45,038 nucleotides of DNA from Chlorokybus atmophyticus (Eukaryota > Streptophyta > Chlorokybophyceae > Chlorokybales > Chlorokybaceae), in assembly GCA_009103225.1 (NCBI GenBank), contig RHPI01002990.1, positions 836,247-881,284 of the forward strand, in the 5' to 3' direction. This document shows, piece by piece, positions 23,200 through 37,556 of this stretch. The notes beneath the pieces were generated by a model. It searched no databases and was not told the origin of the DNA. It saw only the letters and a list, made by a program, of their open reading frames with translations. A program made the translations under genes and the position numbers. The first letter of the stretch is position 1, and each line of letters opens with the position of its first letter.

Positions 23200-23947
23200 G
23201 AGTGGGAGGGTGGTAACAGGTCCAAAGCTTTGTTGTTCTCTCTCTCTTTGTTAGTGTCTGATCGAGCAGTTCAGCACAAACAAAATCTGACAGTGTCTGA
23301 CATCGTGCGAGAATGGGCCACCACCACGCACGCATGCACCAGCATTGCAACTGAATGGCTGGCTGATCTTGACTTCAATTGTTTTCTCTGGCTCTGGCTC
23401 CTGCTTGCCTTCCTCAACCCTCTAACTGTCAAGTACCCGCATACAGCACTGCGTCCTCTTATAGCCAGCTGTAATCAAACAGCCGCCTTTGCATCAAAAG
23501 GCCACGACAGCGCCAGTGGTGGTACAACCTAGTGATGCCCGGATGCAGGTTCAGGCTCTGTCCACTGCTTGTTGCTTGCTTGGCAGCCAGCAAAGCCAAG
23601 TGCGATTCCGTAATACCTGTAGTACGGCGCGGCATCTCAAGTCAAAAACCTTATCGAATAGAAACTTGATACCCAACAAGACCGCTGTTTGCGTACCAAA
23701 ACCAAACGCCTTCCCAATTTCTAGACCAGCAGTAGAACGATCATGGCCTTGTGAATGACCAGTCATGCGCCACGAGCAACCCTGCAAGTCATGATAGGCT
23801 GTCAACACATGCAGGAGAGATGTAGCTTGTATTGCCGTTAGCACTGCACACGGGCACAACACGAACCTATGCGATGGAGGCACTGTGGCAGCTTGTGCGT
23901 TGTATCACACAACAATTGCACTACGACTGCTCATCCTGGAGCCAGCC
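23200..23947. other. No gene recognised between retroelement remnant and SET gene
   Basis: Open frames on both strands (for example minus 23883-23551) lack domains and splice context. The right end probably contains the 3' UTR of the SET-domain gene. Confidence 0.45.
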
Positions 23948-25825
23948 TCAGGTAGCAATGTCATAAGGGTTGTCAGCGACTTCAAACCCATAGTTCCAGA
24001 ACAAATCAGCATTGCTATGGCACCCATAGCAAATTGTCAATGGCTCGCCAGGCGCAATCTCTCGCAGCGCTACAGCCTCCCAGGTGCCACTGATCCTTCT
24101 TTTCACCTAAGAACACGCATAGTGCACAATTCAAACGCAAGTCAGCGCAACATACATATTATTCTTGAGCGCAAAATTGCAACTGGACACGAAACAAGCT
24201 GACGGATACCTCCACGTTGGGTGCAAAGCTGTGGTTCATGCTGTCGATGACAGGAAGCAGAGCCTCAATGCTGTCGTCGAGACCAAACGCTCGTGAGCGC
24301 ACAGCACACCAAGCCCATGACATCTCGGCAACTGTTGGGATCTCAAGTTGCAAAAAGAAAGGAGGTGTCCCAGGGGCTCTACAATGAGACCTCTCCATGA
24401 AATGTTGCAGAACCACATCGTCCTCACTCTCCTGCAAAAACGGTTTCACTGCATCAAGCTAGGTGCTTAGTGCGATAGGTGGTTGCTATTGTGCTCCAGT
24501 ACGATGATGGACAATTAGAGTAGAAATTCAGACTCGCAAAGGCCACAATGGATATACAATACCACAGAGACAGCTACGTGCGAGAGAGGGACTAGCAGCC
24601 AGTATGTTAATAAGGTGAGTCCAGCTCGCACTCACCATGACTGCAGGAAAGTCTTCTGGCAATAGCTGTAGATAAGGGAGCCAAAATGAAAAAGGGTTGC
24701 CGCGCTCGACTAACAGGTAGCATGCAAGCTTCAGACTTGGCTGGTACTCTGGCTCAATAGGCTCGAGCGCTTGAATCAGTGACGCCCCTCGCTCGCGGCT
24801 GGCAACTGGTGATGACAATGTCCATGACTCCTCAGAGAATGCCAGCTCGCGAGGCAAGCGCAAAAGTACCTGCCATGGTGCATAGCAGCATTGGCGCCAT
24901 GCACAAGCACTGCACGACCACTCCCTCTTGTCAGCCAATGCATTTTGTGACTGATCAGTGCTGTAAGAGCTCTCTGATCAGACACTACAGCTGCAGTATA
25001 GAGTGAATCCCCTTGTCGTGTGTATGCGTTCTGCAACTTGTTTCAATGTGATGTTACAGGCATCACAGCCTTCCATCAGTTCCGTTAGCTTGCATATATC
25101 GTCAGGATGAAAAACAAAATGACACTATACTCAGCAGACCTGAGTAGTGAAAGGAGACTGCAATGCAAGTGGATCACTGCCTACGTCAAGTTGCTTGCCA
25201 ACATGCATGCATGCTGAAGCAGGACTGTCTGGTGTCAACTTGCAAGCGCTGAACTCAAACATGATGAATATGTGTGCTGCAACGCAACGCAACGCAAGTG
25301 CGCAGGGGCACACTGTGCTGCACAGCCTACTCACTGCGCCCTCACGAGAAATGCACACAACATAAACATGACACTAATGCCAGCTTGAACAGCCTGAGCT
25401 TGACGTACGCAATCAACCACTTTGAGTGCTGCATTGCAATCACAGACGACTTGAGGGCACAGCTGTTGACTAGCTGACCGACGCCAGAATACAAGCTAGT
25501 GAGGTTGCACAAATGTACTGGAAGAACATGCTAACGCATGTACCTCTCCTTCGTAGGCATGCGGCGGTGCAAGCGTAAGCCCACGCCCCAGGCCAGGTCC
25601 AGCAGGCCCGAGCAGGACACGGTTGCCGCCCCGCCCTCCGCCATCGTCCAGCCAGCGCAGGAGCCGCTGGTCAGCACTGCTGCCGGAGACAGAAGCTGCT
25701 GCTGAGCGAGCGCAGCTCCACGCCACTCGCCGCCGCTCCAAGCCCCTCACCGCCCAAACCCGTGACGCCACCACCCTGCATGTTGCCGTCCTCAAACCTC
25801 CGCTCAACACCACCGCCGCCGACAT
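23948..25825 (-). CDS. SET-domain protein methyltransferase, Rubisco-LSMT/SETD type
   Basis: On the minus strand, exons 25825-25544, 24869-24636, 24431-24210 and 24106-23948 join in phase to 298 aa. The first about 45 residues are Ala/Arg/Ser/Val-rich with few acidic residues, like an organelle transit peptide. The split SET domain follows: GRGLTLAPPHAYEGE|VLLRLPRELAF across exons 1-2, SFWLPYLQLLPEDFP, then WAWCAVRSRAFG, VIDSMNHSFAPNVE (cofactor-binding NHS at 238-240), and GEPLTICYG with the expected catalytic Tyr273. These are marks of the Rubisco LSMT/SETD3/SETD6 group of non-histone lysine or histidine methyltransferases. The reading frame ends with TGA 12 residues after FWNYGFEVADNP, so the usual C-terminal Rubisco-LSMT substrate-binding domain is missing. 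Either this is a short family member or a downstream exon was not found. Intron 1 is about 670 nt. Confidence 0.86.
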
Positions 25826-26026
25826 CAACGCTTGCCGCAGCTCAATTGAAGCAGATAGTCTAGAGTTTTGGAGCGGCGGCGGCGGCGGCGGCGGTTGAGG
25901 CCAAGGCGGACCCGGAGGTGGGGGTGGAGGTGGGGAGGTGGGGGTTAGCGGCAGGAGGAGGAGGGTTTGCTGCGGGAAGTCTGTGAGCAAATTCCCTCTG
26001 GTAGTGTTGAGGTCTGGTTGTGCAAG
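25826..26026. promoter_or_regulatory. Compact bidirectional promoter region, SET gene / UTP6
   Basis: The two start codons are only 201 nt apart and point away from each other. The interval contains a (GGC)n run at about 25873-25894 and a G-rich GGTGGGG ladder at 25910-25950, with no TATA box seen. Both 5' UTRs must also fit, so the genes probably share promoter elements (inference). Confidence 0.6.
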
Positions 26027-29000
26027 ATGGCGGACACGGTGCAGCTCATGCTAGAGGAGATGGTTCCCGAGCTAGAGGACTTAGAAAAGCGGGGCTTATT
26101 CACAAGGTGCGTTGCAACGTGTGTGGAGATTAACGCCGAAATGTGTGAAACAAACATGGAGCATGCACTTCAACTGGCAACTGATGGCATGTATTTACTG
26201 CATACCTGTGCGTTTTGCATAGGCATGCATGTTTGCTGAGATTGCGCATCTATGGCCGCAATGCGGCACTGCGACGGATTTATATTCTAAATGGGTTTAC
26301 TGGTATTGGCGTTTGCCCTGTACATAGTTATCGTTACTCAGGTAATAGTGTTGCCTCCGCCTACTGCATGCTGTCAATTGTTTTGCGTACAAGGGCATTG
26401 TACGTCTTGTGTGTTTTGTGTCAGACAACTCGACTCGCTGCCATGGTAACCGTTCAGCTTTCAGCATATGAGTGCCATGCCAAAGCAGCAAACATGCGCG
26501 TAGTAGTATTGCAGTGCTTGACAGCATCTGCTTGCAGAAAGGAGCTTAAGGAGATTATCCACCAGCGCCGCGATCATGAGTACCATCTGAAAAGGCGTGC
26601 TGCGCTGCGCAAGGACTTTGTCCGCTACATTGACTACGAAATTAAGCTGAATCAGCTGCGGCTACTGCGCAAGAAGGTTGTTCACATGCACGATAGTACG
26701 ACACTAGTTATCATGCACAAGGTTGACTTTACGATGCTCATGTTGGCTTATATGTCAGCCAGGCTATCGGTGGAGCTGAGGCAGTTGAGCAAGGCACCGC
26801 TGACCATGCGGCTGTGAAACGCATACACTACATTTTTGAACGCACGCTGCGCAAGTTCAAAGGAGACTTGTCGCTGTGGCTTAAGTACTTTGCATTCTGC
26901 AAAAGCCATGACGGCAACCGGCAAGTGGCAAATCTTACCATGCTTGTTGTGTATATATGTACCTGTCATACTGCTTGATGTGATGTGCTGTTTCTTGCAG
27001 GGCATTGCAGAAGGCCACGACAAAGGCGCTGCGGCTGCATCCGACTGTGCCCGGCCTGTGGGTTTACGCTGCGCAGTGGGAATTTGAGCACAACGCTAAC
27101 ATAAAGGCTGCGCGCGCGTTGATGCAGCGAGGCCTGCGAATGTGTCCCAAGGTAACAACAATGCACTTGCACACCTTACACACCTTCGCAGCTTCAATAC
27201 TTCCAAGCGACTCCTCACTGATTGCTTGTTGTCTCACCAGAGTGAGACGCTTTGGCACGAGTATTTTCGCATGGAGCTGCTGTACCTCCAGAAGCTACGA
27301 ACTCGTCGCGCTGTTCTGGGTGTTGATAACAGTAACAGTAATGGGGATGCCGATGCGGGTGAACCGGAACTTGCCATTGCGGTAGCTGTCGCAACAGCCA
27401 TATACAGAAACGCCATAGCTGCTGTCCCGGATTCATTGGCGTTCAGAGTCAAGTTCCTTGAACTACTTCAACCCTTCAACGGCACCCAGAGCGTCGCCGA
27501 TGGGGTGTATGACAGCCTTGCAGCTGACTTTAGCCGAGACGAGCAGGCCTGGGATTGCCGAGCCAGGCGTTACATCCAACCCGGCAGCACTATCAATGGC
27601 AAAGCTCTCAAACCTAAGAAAGCCCTAGCACTCGCTGTGAAGGTGAGACACATGCCATTGACTATGTGTGATGTTCATTGTCTTTTGCGTCAGCAGGGAG
27701 GGGACTTATTCACATGGAGCTCTTGTTGTTGCAGGTGTATGAAGAATCCTTGGTAGAAGTGGGCTCTGCGCGCATGTTTGAGCTGTACGTGCAGTTTCTT
27801 CAGGAACTGTTGCCAGCGAGGCAGCTTGATGGTGGCAGCGCTCAACCCGCACTGCAGCGTTCTCTCCTACACGACTTGTTGCTGGACGTGTTGTCGCGCG
27901 CTTCGCAAGCCAACATACACTCCCACTTTCTCCTACAGACCCGTGTTAATCTATTGAAACAGCTGCAGAGGCCAGCCTATGCTCTTGATGTGTTGCGGAC
28001 AGCATGCTCGCAGCAGCCAGCAGATGCCAGGGTTTGGATACTAAGGCTGGAGTTGGAGGGTGAACAGCTTCCTTCAGCTGTGATAAATGCTACGGTTGTA
28101 GCCAAGTTGTTCACAGAGGCTTTGAGGGCTGTTGCAGCCAGCGATGCTTCACATATATGGTCCCAAGTGAGTCAATTGGCAGTCTACACGCACTGTTCGT
28201 GGCTGATGTGGCATTTGTCTATTGCTACTTTGCTTAGGCTTCCCTTCTTGTTCATGTGTGCATGCTCCTTGGTGTGCTACTGCCGTCTCCTTGCTGCCAA
28301 CTAACCGACACTGGGACCTTTGCAGGCAATCAAGTTCTACAAGCAGCATGAGCAGCCGCTCGACAACTTAGCACCTACTGTGGAGCGCGGGCTGGCCGCA
28401 GGTCCTTCAGGAAGACATGATGAAATAGCAACTACATTCTTGCAAGGTTTCGCGGATGCAAACGGCGTTGAGTCGACACGGATGTTGTACAGCAGGTGCT
28501 GTACCTCAGCGTGCTTATTGGCCTGCTTTGGAGTACGTCACTATAAGCGGGACTTATGAGTGACGGGCTTTGGCGCACTGCTTTCTGTATGTCCTACAAG
28601 AAGCAATCATCATGGCGACTAGTGCCGAGTTGCTTTTGAGCCTGGTGCATGTCTGAACATGATTTATGCGTGCAGGTTATTGGCGCTTCCTGGAGCCGGA
28701 GTGTCTCTATACCGATGGTGCATACAGTTTGAGAACACGCATGCAGATCCTGGTACCGAGAGTAGAGTGCTGCGGTTGTTCGACAGCGCAGCCGATCGCT
28801 TTGGCGCTTCAGACTCGGAGCTGTGGCTGGACTTCTGCCGTTGGCAACTCTCAGTAAGTATAAGAGTTAACCGATTGCATCTGAGCTGATATGAATCCAT
28901 GTTACCAACACTTTAAGCATGGACGCAGTTGACACATATGCTTTTGCAGGTTGGGCGTCCCAACGGCGCAGGTGAGGTGTATTGGAGGGCAATGAAGGCT

Positions 29001-29060
29001 TTGTTGGACCCCAAGCACTTTGTTGAGCAGTATCACATGCTGCAAGGGTTATCAGCGTAG
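26027..29060 (+). CDS. UTP6: UTP6, U3 snoRNP / SSU processome subunit
   Basis: Nine exons join in phase to 606 aa (human UTP6 is 597): 26027-26106, 26538-26676, 26763-26920, 27001-27151, 27241-27642, 27735-28166, 28326-28495, 28676-28853 and 28950-29060. The start MADTVQLMLEEMVPELEDLE matches the N-terminal helix of the family. YIDYEIKLNQLRLLRKK, LWLKYFAFCK, LWVYAAQWEFE and EYFRMELLYLQKLR are HAT (half-a-TPR) repeats, and the C-terminus has SELWLDFCRWQL...GRPNGAGEVYWRAMKAL as in other UTP6 proteins. UTP6 belongs to the UTP-B complex, which assembles on pre-18S rRNA in the nucleolus. Intron 3 (26921-27000) begins with GCAAGT and keeps frame only with that GC donor. A TGTAA word at 29212 may be the poly(A) signal. 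Expression is probably tied to the divergent SET gene through the 201-nt spacer. Confidence 0.95.
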
Positions 29061-31364
29061 TGCCACCATGTACAAGAACCATGTGCATGCCAAGCTAGAT
29101 AATGCTGCCAAGGAGCGGGCATGCTGTTCGCATGCCTTGCGGCTTTTCGGTTGATCTTTTGGAAAGGTGTGCAATGTTCATTGTCTGTTATGTATCTGCA
29201 CATGATTGCACTGTAAATTGTTGGTATGGATGCGAGATTGCAATTGCTTTGATTGGGCGTCAGACTAAGCCATTTCGCAACAGCCAGCTGAGCTGGCAGC
29301 TAGCGTGCAGCTGGCGCTGTGCCAGACGCGTGACATTGTGATGTTCGAGAGTCACAAGACTGCACATCTGATTGAGATGTCTGCCATTATTGCATCCTTT
29401 GGGTGTGCATGTGCAAAGCCAGTCAACCAACCACCAACAGCAGTAGCAAACATCCCACCCATGAAGGAGAGTCTATTCTGCGGCGCGCAGGGTAGACGGG
29501 GTGTTGGGTAGACAGGGTGTTGGGCGAATGGGGGGTTTGCAGTGTTTGTACAATGCAGCAAACGGCAGAAGGGTAAAGGAAAGCACTGAACCCCTCAGCG
29601 CTATGCTGGGCAGATGTAGTGGCAAGGGGAAGCGAAGGCAACGGTTCACCTGCCTCGCAAGCGCCCAGCCAATGCCAAGGGGCCAAAGCTGCTGGGGCCG
29701 CCATGTGCTGCAATATACCGCCAGTGCCGTTAGGAATGCTGCAATCGGTTCAGCGCAGACATCACCGCTGCTGTGCAGGTCTCTTGCCTGTCTGCCTGCG
29801 CTGCCTTCTTGCTATGGTCGAACGGTCGGGTCTAGCTGGTCTAGCTGTCTTAGGCGTTGACGCGCTGGTCTGGGCTCTTAGCACACTTGTTGATATCTGC
29901 CTTGCTGATATCGCTGTGGTGTGTGTGCGTTTCGTGGCACATTGCATGTTGCATTCTTCAGCATCCATCCAGTATACTGGCACAAGAAGGCAATGCCAGT
30001 GAGAGGGCTATATGCAGAGGGGAAAGTGAGTAAGGCGCCCCTGTTGGTTGTGGGGAGGCGAAAAGGAGCGTAAGGGGACACAAGAGAAGTGCCGTGCTAC
30101 TTCAGTATAACCGCGACACCCCCGCCGCCGACGCCGCCCACGCTGCCGCCATTGAGGGGTACTCCGAACGCAAATTTGAACATTCAAAATCTGCAGACTG
30201 AATGCACCTCAATTCCGATCACTCAACCCCGTTCTGGTCCCGTCACTGATTCGAAAGAGCGCATGTGACGCGAACACACAAACAGACGTGTTTGCATACC
30301 GTCGATGTCAATAACGTCATTCAACGAACACTACGGCCCGCTCCATTTCCACACAAGGTTCCGAGTCACCTAACGTAACTCTTGCTGCTAACGTGCAGGC
30401 GTACTGTCTCCATTGAGCACGGTCAGCGCAGCACAGGACTGCACTGTTCAAGTGGCACAGCCTCAGTGGTGGCGTAGCCGCCGCCGCAGTAGGCCGTGGA
30501 GCTTGCGCTTTGCGGCTGTAGGAGGACGACAAGGAGGACGAGGAGGATGAGGAGAAGATCGAGGAGAAGATCAGGTAGGCAGCTTTAGGGTGGCGGGATG
30601 GAGGGCGATGGACTGGTAAAGCTGAGGTGAGTGTGCTGTGCTGGTTGGAGCAGCCAGGCAGGCAGCTAGCCTGCCGCGGGTTTTGCTTTCGACATTTAAT
30701 GCGTGCAAGCTATTCATCAATTGTTGTCGTCTTTGCGCATATGCTGCTGAAACATATTTTAGATGAACATGGCACGGCGGGGGACACATTAGCAACAAGC
30801 GGTTTGGATCTGGGTCTGTTGTGAGAAGCACATCCCAAATGCGCTTAGTCCAGCATAAAACCCCAATTTATACCCTACATGCGTAGCTTTGTGTGACAGA
30901 CTGCTCACAACGGACTGAATTGTCAAGTAGTAGTTGTGTGAGATCATAAGCTACTTACGCTTTCCAGTCGTGCTACCACAAGCATACAAGCATGTTGTGA
31001 TGCTTGATATCATATGAACTTAGCATGTTTGGGCTGCAGTGTGCCTCTATTACTGCAGAGCGTGAATTGGATTTGTCTTCAACTTACTTAAAGTAGGCTG
31101 AGCTGCTTGTGCTCCTATCAATATCAATCCAATACTGTCGTTGGCACGCAAAACTTGTACGTCAATTCATGTTTATCTAGTGTGTTGAGCCCCAATGCTC
31201 GCAACAATTTGGGGTGGGTGATTGCACGCAGCAGCAACATATATGATTGTGTGTAGCAGTGCTAACCAGATTTATTGCCTGCCAATGCAGCAGGCTGCAG
31301 CGCTAGATGAACAGGTGACGCTGATGATGGCAGCGCCATCCATGCGTAGCAATTGCTTACGATA
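29061..31364. other. Long intergenic region, no gene recognised
   Basis: About 2.3 kb between UTP6 and the coiled-coil gene. A short direct repeat GGGTAGACRGGGTGTTGGG lies at about 29490-29525. Around 30470-30580 there is a GAGGA-rich purine tract. Open frames in 29500-30000 and 30317-30532 lack domains and exon context. The right-hand end is AT-richer and presumably promoter for the downstream gene. Confidence 0.5.
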
Positions 31365-34300
31365 ATGGTGCAAGAGCTGCTGCCGCGCCTGAGTTTCGCA
31401 GCTTTGAACGCTGCAGACCACCATCACGATGGCGAAGACACACTGTGAGTGACTGTAATCTACTACCACTCATTGTATAAATCCATCCACTGAGATTTAT
31501 GCGTTTAGATGCACTGACACTTGAATGTTACTCACAGCAGCCAGCGTCAGTTTCAATCTGAACGCGCTTCGTGGCTATCTTCGCCATCGGAGCCGACTGC
31601 GGAGTCACAGCTGCAAGCAGCAGCGCAAACTGCTCGTCCTGCGGGACTCCAGCAGCGGCGCACCAGCATTGAGAGCCACTTTCGGAAGGCCCTTGCGCTG
31701 GTATAAGAAGCAACTACACACAGACAAAGTCGATCTCTCACAATAGTGTGTGAGTGTAAAGCTATACCGCTTTCATTGCTGCGCAGGTGCACTCTGCCTC
31801 TGCCTTTCAGAACTCGCCGGGAGCTGAGCTAAGGAGGCTGTGTAAAGACAATCTTGAACTCTATGCGGAGCTTTCATACCTACAAAAGGTCAGAGGCTTG
31901 TCACGTCCCTTGTATATGTGTGTGTGCGTGCGTGCGCATGTGGGCATGCATGCATACATGCGGCTTCAAAGTGGGTTTGAATGCTTGCATACTGCGGATG
32001 CTTTGCGCAGACTTCTCGGCCGGGAGATCCGTTTGTGGCGAAAGTGGCCGAGCTTGAGGCGCTCAACGTGCAGCTGCGCAAGAAGCTAAGCGAAGCCCAT
32101 GTGCTGGTTGGCAGCAGAGAGCGGGAGCTCGTCGACCTTAACGACCGATCTCAAACGCTTCCAACGGTGAGAGACAAGTTGTGTATGCCGTGGGTCAATA
32201 TATGTATGTATGTTGCACCTTTCTACAACAGTTGCTACCAATTGATCAACTTGTTTGTCATGGCTGGTTATTGGATACAACAACAACAAGCACTCTCAAT
32301 GCTGCTTGATATAAAAAGTGGAAGGTGTCTCCCAATGGCGGTGGTATGGTGTTAAACACCACATCACGAACGGATAGGGTGCAGAGTTGTGTTGAGCATC
32401 TGTTGGCACACAGCAAGAGTAAGTCATAGGATGGCGACTGATACACACATCCGTGTTGTGTTTTGCAGGAGGGCGAGTCAGCTACAGAGAAAGCAACGCA
32501 GAGCAGCAAAGCCGATAATGGTCAGTATGATATGCAGGTCGACATCAGATGCATGCATGTGTACAAGCCGCTTAACACTTGTCGTTCTCGGCAGCTGCTG
32601 ACTTGGGACGGTTGCAAGAATTGTACCCTCGCGTCAATACAGCTGAGGCAATTGGCTCTTTCGCTCATTGACATTGCGATTGTCTTGCGACCGATTGTCA
32701 CTCTGTCTCACCATTATAAGTGGATAATTGTAACTGTGCGCAGGAGGAGTCCTTACTTGTGGAGCAAGATGTGGTCATGCACAAGCGCATGTTGTACCGC
32801 TTGACGGTGAGTTCCATCGGTATGTGTGAATGAAACAACAACGAATAAGTCTTGCATGGCGGGATCCCGCATGGCAGGCAACATAGTATGCTGATTTGCT
32901 TGCATATGTGCCTACAGGAATACAAGGCCAAAGCTGTGGCTTCGATGCAACGACTGCAGTCGCACGTGTCGAGCATAACAACTCGTATAGCTGGCGCAGA
33001 GGGTAGCATTCGACAATGCGAGCAAGTGGAACTCAACACGCAGGTGTGGGCTTGTGAACATGTTGCGCACATCACGCCACAACTTGCAGACTTACGTGTA
33101 TCTTGCCATTGTTGGTGCAGAACGCTATGGTTGCATTGAGACAACACATCACAGAGTTGAAAGACGCGAAGCAGAGGATGGCAGAAACCGGACAGCACCA
33201 AGCACTAGTCTTGAAAGAGGTGCCTGCCTTCAATCCATCTGTAGTCTAACTTACGTCACAAGCTTTGCATGAACATCTCTCCTTTGCCTCAGCTGGAAGA
33301 TTACAACTTGCAACGCGAGCAGCAGCGTGGAGAACTGCGGTGCCAATCGCCCTCTTTGAATGCAGTGAGTGACCTTTCAGTGCCACACGCAATTGATTCA
33401 GATGCTTTCTTCTGTCTCACCAATTGGCCCAACCTGTCCTCGCAGTTGCAACACCGTCAGTTGCATCAGACCAAGCGCATAGTCGTGACGACCTTGCGGA
33501 CGGAAGCGGACAAGGCCAAACGTGCTGCTGTCGGACCCGTGAACGGGACTGATGAGATGAAGCAACAGCTTGCCATGGTAGCCTTATTGGTACGTGATTC
33601 GTCATTGAATGTGCGTTGAGCCATCAGCACATCCGAGTGGCTGATTGCATACACATACGCGTGCATGTGCGCAAACATGCACACATGCACAAACACAAAA
33701 GCATGCAACCGTGCATGTGTGCGCGTACACACATGCACGCACATGCACACACGTAAACCCCCACCCACACCCAAACCCAAGTTCTCTCCTGTACGCACGC
33801 ACACACGCACGTACACACACACACACACACACACTGCGATGACAGAACGCCAAGGCGGATGTGGAGGCTTTGAGGGACAAGCGTACGCACGAGCGCGATG
33901 TGCTAAAGGCTCAGCTCCAGTCCATTTCTCTGATGGGCATGATGGGAGCTGACTTCCTTAATGGGAGAGCTCCGCTCATCCAAACAGAACAAAGGTTGGT
34001 AACATTTACGTTGTCTTGACCACAGCATATATAAGCATGTGCATAAGGCAACCCTGGACGTTGAGCACTGAGAACGGCGGCGTGCAGGTTGGCTGAGGCT
34101 GAGGGCAGTGCTGAGTCAGTCAGGCAGCAACTTGCACGCACCCTTTTGCGTGTTTCAGAAGTTCAATTCTGCCTGGAAGCCATTCGCCACCGCGTCGACC
34201 TCCTGCCACTACCTCCAAAGGTAGACACTGAGTTCTTTGCAACAACACACGGTCACGTTGTGACCATGTCGGCGTGTGGTCTACTGACTGTTATTGACTC

Positions 34301-35596
34301 GTTTGGCAGCCCAAGCCTGAGGTTGTGCAGCCGCTGTTGTCGCCCTCCATGCTGGCCAAGCTACCGCATGTACGTTTCAGCAAGTGCTTCCTGGTGTAGT
34401 TGCTTGCAACATGCATTGCTCATGCAGAAAGCCGTTTGTGCTTGCAGGCGAAAGAGAGAGAGAAGTTGTTGGCTGCTGCGAAAGAAGCGGAAGAACCGTC
34501 CCCACCAAAGGAGCCGGTCATCGAGAGTATGGAGCACGTGCAGGACGTTCTCAGCAGGGTCAGTGCTTGTGCCCATTGCCCTCAGGGGTGTTCTATGCAA
34601 CTGTTTTATAGTCCCCAACAAGGTTTCTCAACAGTGGCTTTGCACCACAGGTAATGGACATGTTGCAAGATAAGGAAGTTGTCCGCCGTCCATCTCCGGT
34701 AAGGGAGCCCCATAGTAAAGTTGCGGAGTCCCACAGCAAACTTGCACTCCTCGTGCCGCCCCGTACTCCCGACCCTGTAAGCACGCTTATTACAACTTGT
34801 CATCTGAATGTGCGGTACCAGCCTGCACGCACGCGCAGAAACATGAGTGCACACAGTATCTCTATTCCTAAGCGCGAGCTTACCCTCAAGCAGGTGACCA
34901 GCCCTGTGAGCCCATACAACTGTCGCGTGCGAGACTCAAAGTCTGCAGAGACCACAACGGCAGGTCAGCAAGCACAATGCTGCTTGTGCACCTTGCTTGC
35001 TGTAGACTCGTTCCACCATCACAGCGCGATGATCATCTTCAGCATGAGCACTTACAACTCCTTTCTTGATAGATGTGGACGACGAGGACGTGGCAACCTT
35101 TGCGCTTCGCAGTCCTGCATTCCAGCGATACATCCAGATTGCTGGTACACTTCACTTGTGCACTTGAACAAGAGATCATCATCAAGCTCAGCATGTCAGT
35201 ACACACTGCCACAACTCACGCACTCCATATACTCCTTATGTAGGTTCGCACGCGCGGGCCAAGCAGGAGAAGTCCCTCCGCACTCCCGACTTCCGCCGTC
35301 ACCGTCCCAGCAGCAAGCAGCATTCCCCTAGCAGCAGCAGCGCCGCCAAGCGCAGCACTATCTTGGGCATCACCACTTCACCCGGCCGCGCGCGCTACAA
35401 CAAGCAGCCTTCAGGACTTCACGACAGGTCCGTCTCGCTCATGTGGACGCAGAGGGGATCTACCTCCTACGAGGCGTTTGGGCCCTCAGGACCGAGAACG
35501 CCGGTCGGGAGAGGGGGTAGTGTTGTTGTGGGGGTGAAGGGAGTGAAGCAGACGCCGGAGTTTCACTTGCTGAGTGGGAGTGGTCCTGCTGACTGA
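31365..35596 (+). CDS. Large coiled-coil protein of unknown function
   Basis: Nineteen exons join in phase to 746 aa: 31365-31444, 31538-31700, 31787-31888, 32011-32166, 32469-32520, 32595-32632, 32744-32806, 32918-33043, 33121-33219, 33293-33364, 33446-33589, 33846-33994, 34088-34220, 34310-34369, 34448-34558, 34651-34776, 34822-34963, 35073-35144 and 35244-35596. I do not recognise the family. After a Gln/Ser-rich leader, residues about 80-480 are mostly heptad-patterned helices rich in Glu, Lys, Gln and Leu (for example VAELEALNVQLRKKLSEA and LAEAEGSAESVRQQLARTLL), with breaks at Pro/Gly. The C-terminal 200 residues are basic, Ser/Pro-rich and probably disordered, with TSPVSP, RTPDP and TSPGR sites that look like proline-directed kinase targets. 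Such architecture is common in centrosomal, basal-body and axonemal proteins, but that is only an analogy. Several introns are CA/TG repeats; intron 16 is only 45 nt. Confidence 0.85.
33645..33834 (+). repeat. CA-rich microsatellite inside a coiled-coil gene intron
   Basis: Alternating CA, GCAC and ACGC units fill most of the intron between exons 11 and 12, ending in a pure (CA)n run just before the GATGACAG acceptor. The alternating purine-pyrimidine sequence could adopt Z-DNA and is expected to vary in length. Confidence 0.9.
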
Positions 35597-37555
<1,959 letters not shown>

Positions 37556-37556
37556 N

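Noticed and set aside
22672-23532. Plus-strand 286-codon frame
   Set aside because: It is antisense to the retroelement remnant, has no domain, and its length follows from the complementary coding strand.
5264-29060. A new multi-gene defence or biosynthetic system
   Set aside because: The genes are unrelated eukaryotic housekeeping or regulatory families on both strands with their own promoters; nothing ties them together beyond two divergent pairs.
33466-33890. Cys/Val/His-rich frames on the minus strand
   Set aside because: They are translations of the CA/TG microsatellite in an intron of the coiled-coil gene.
34651-34700. Intron starting at GTAAGG after VVRRPSP in the coiled-coil gene
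   Set aside because: Reading through keeps a good Ser/Pro-rich frame to the GTAAGC at 34777, which then splices in phase to 34822.
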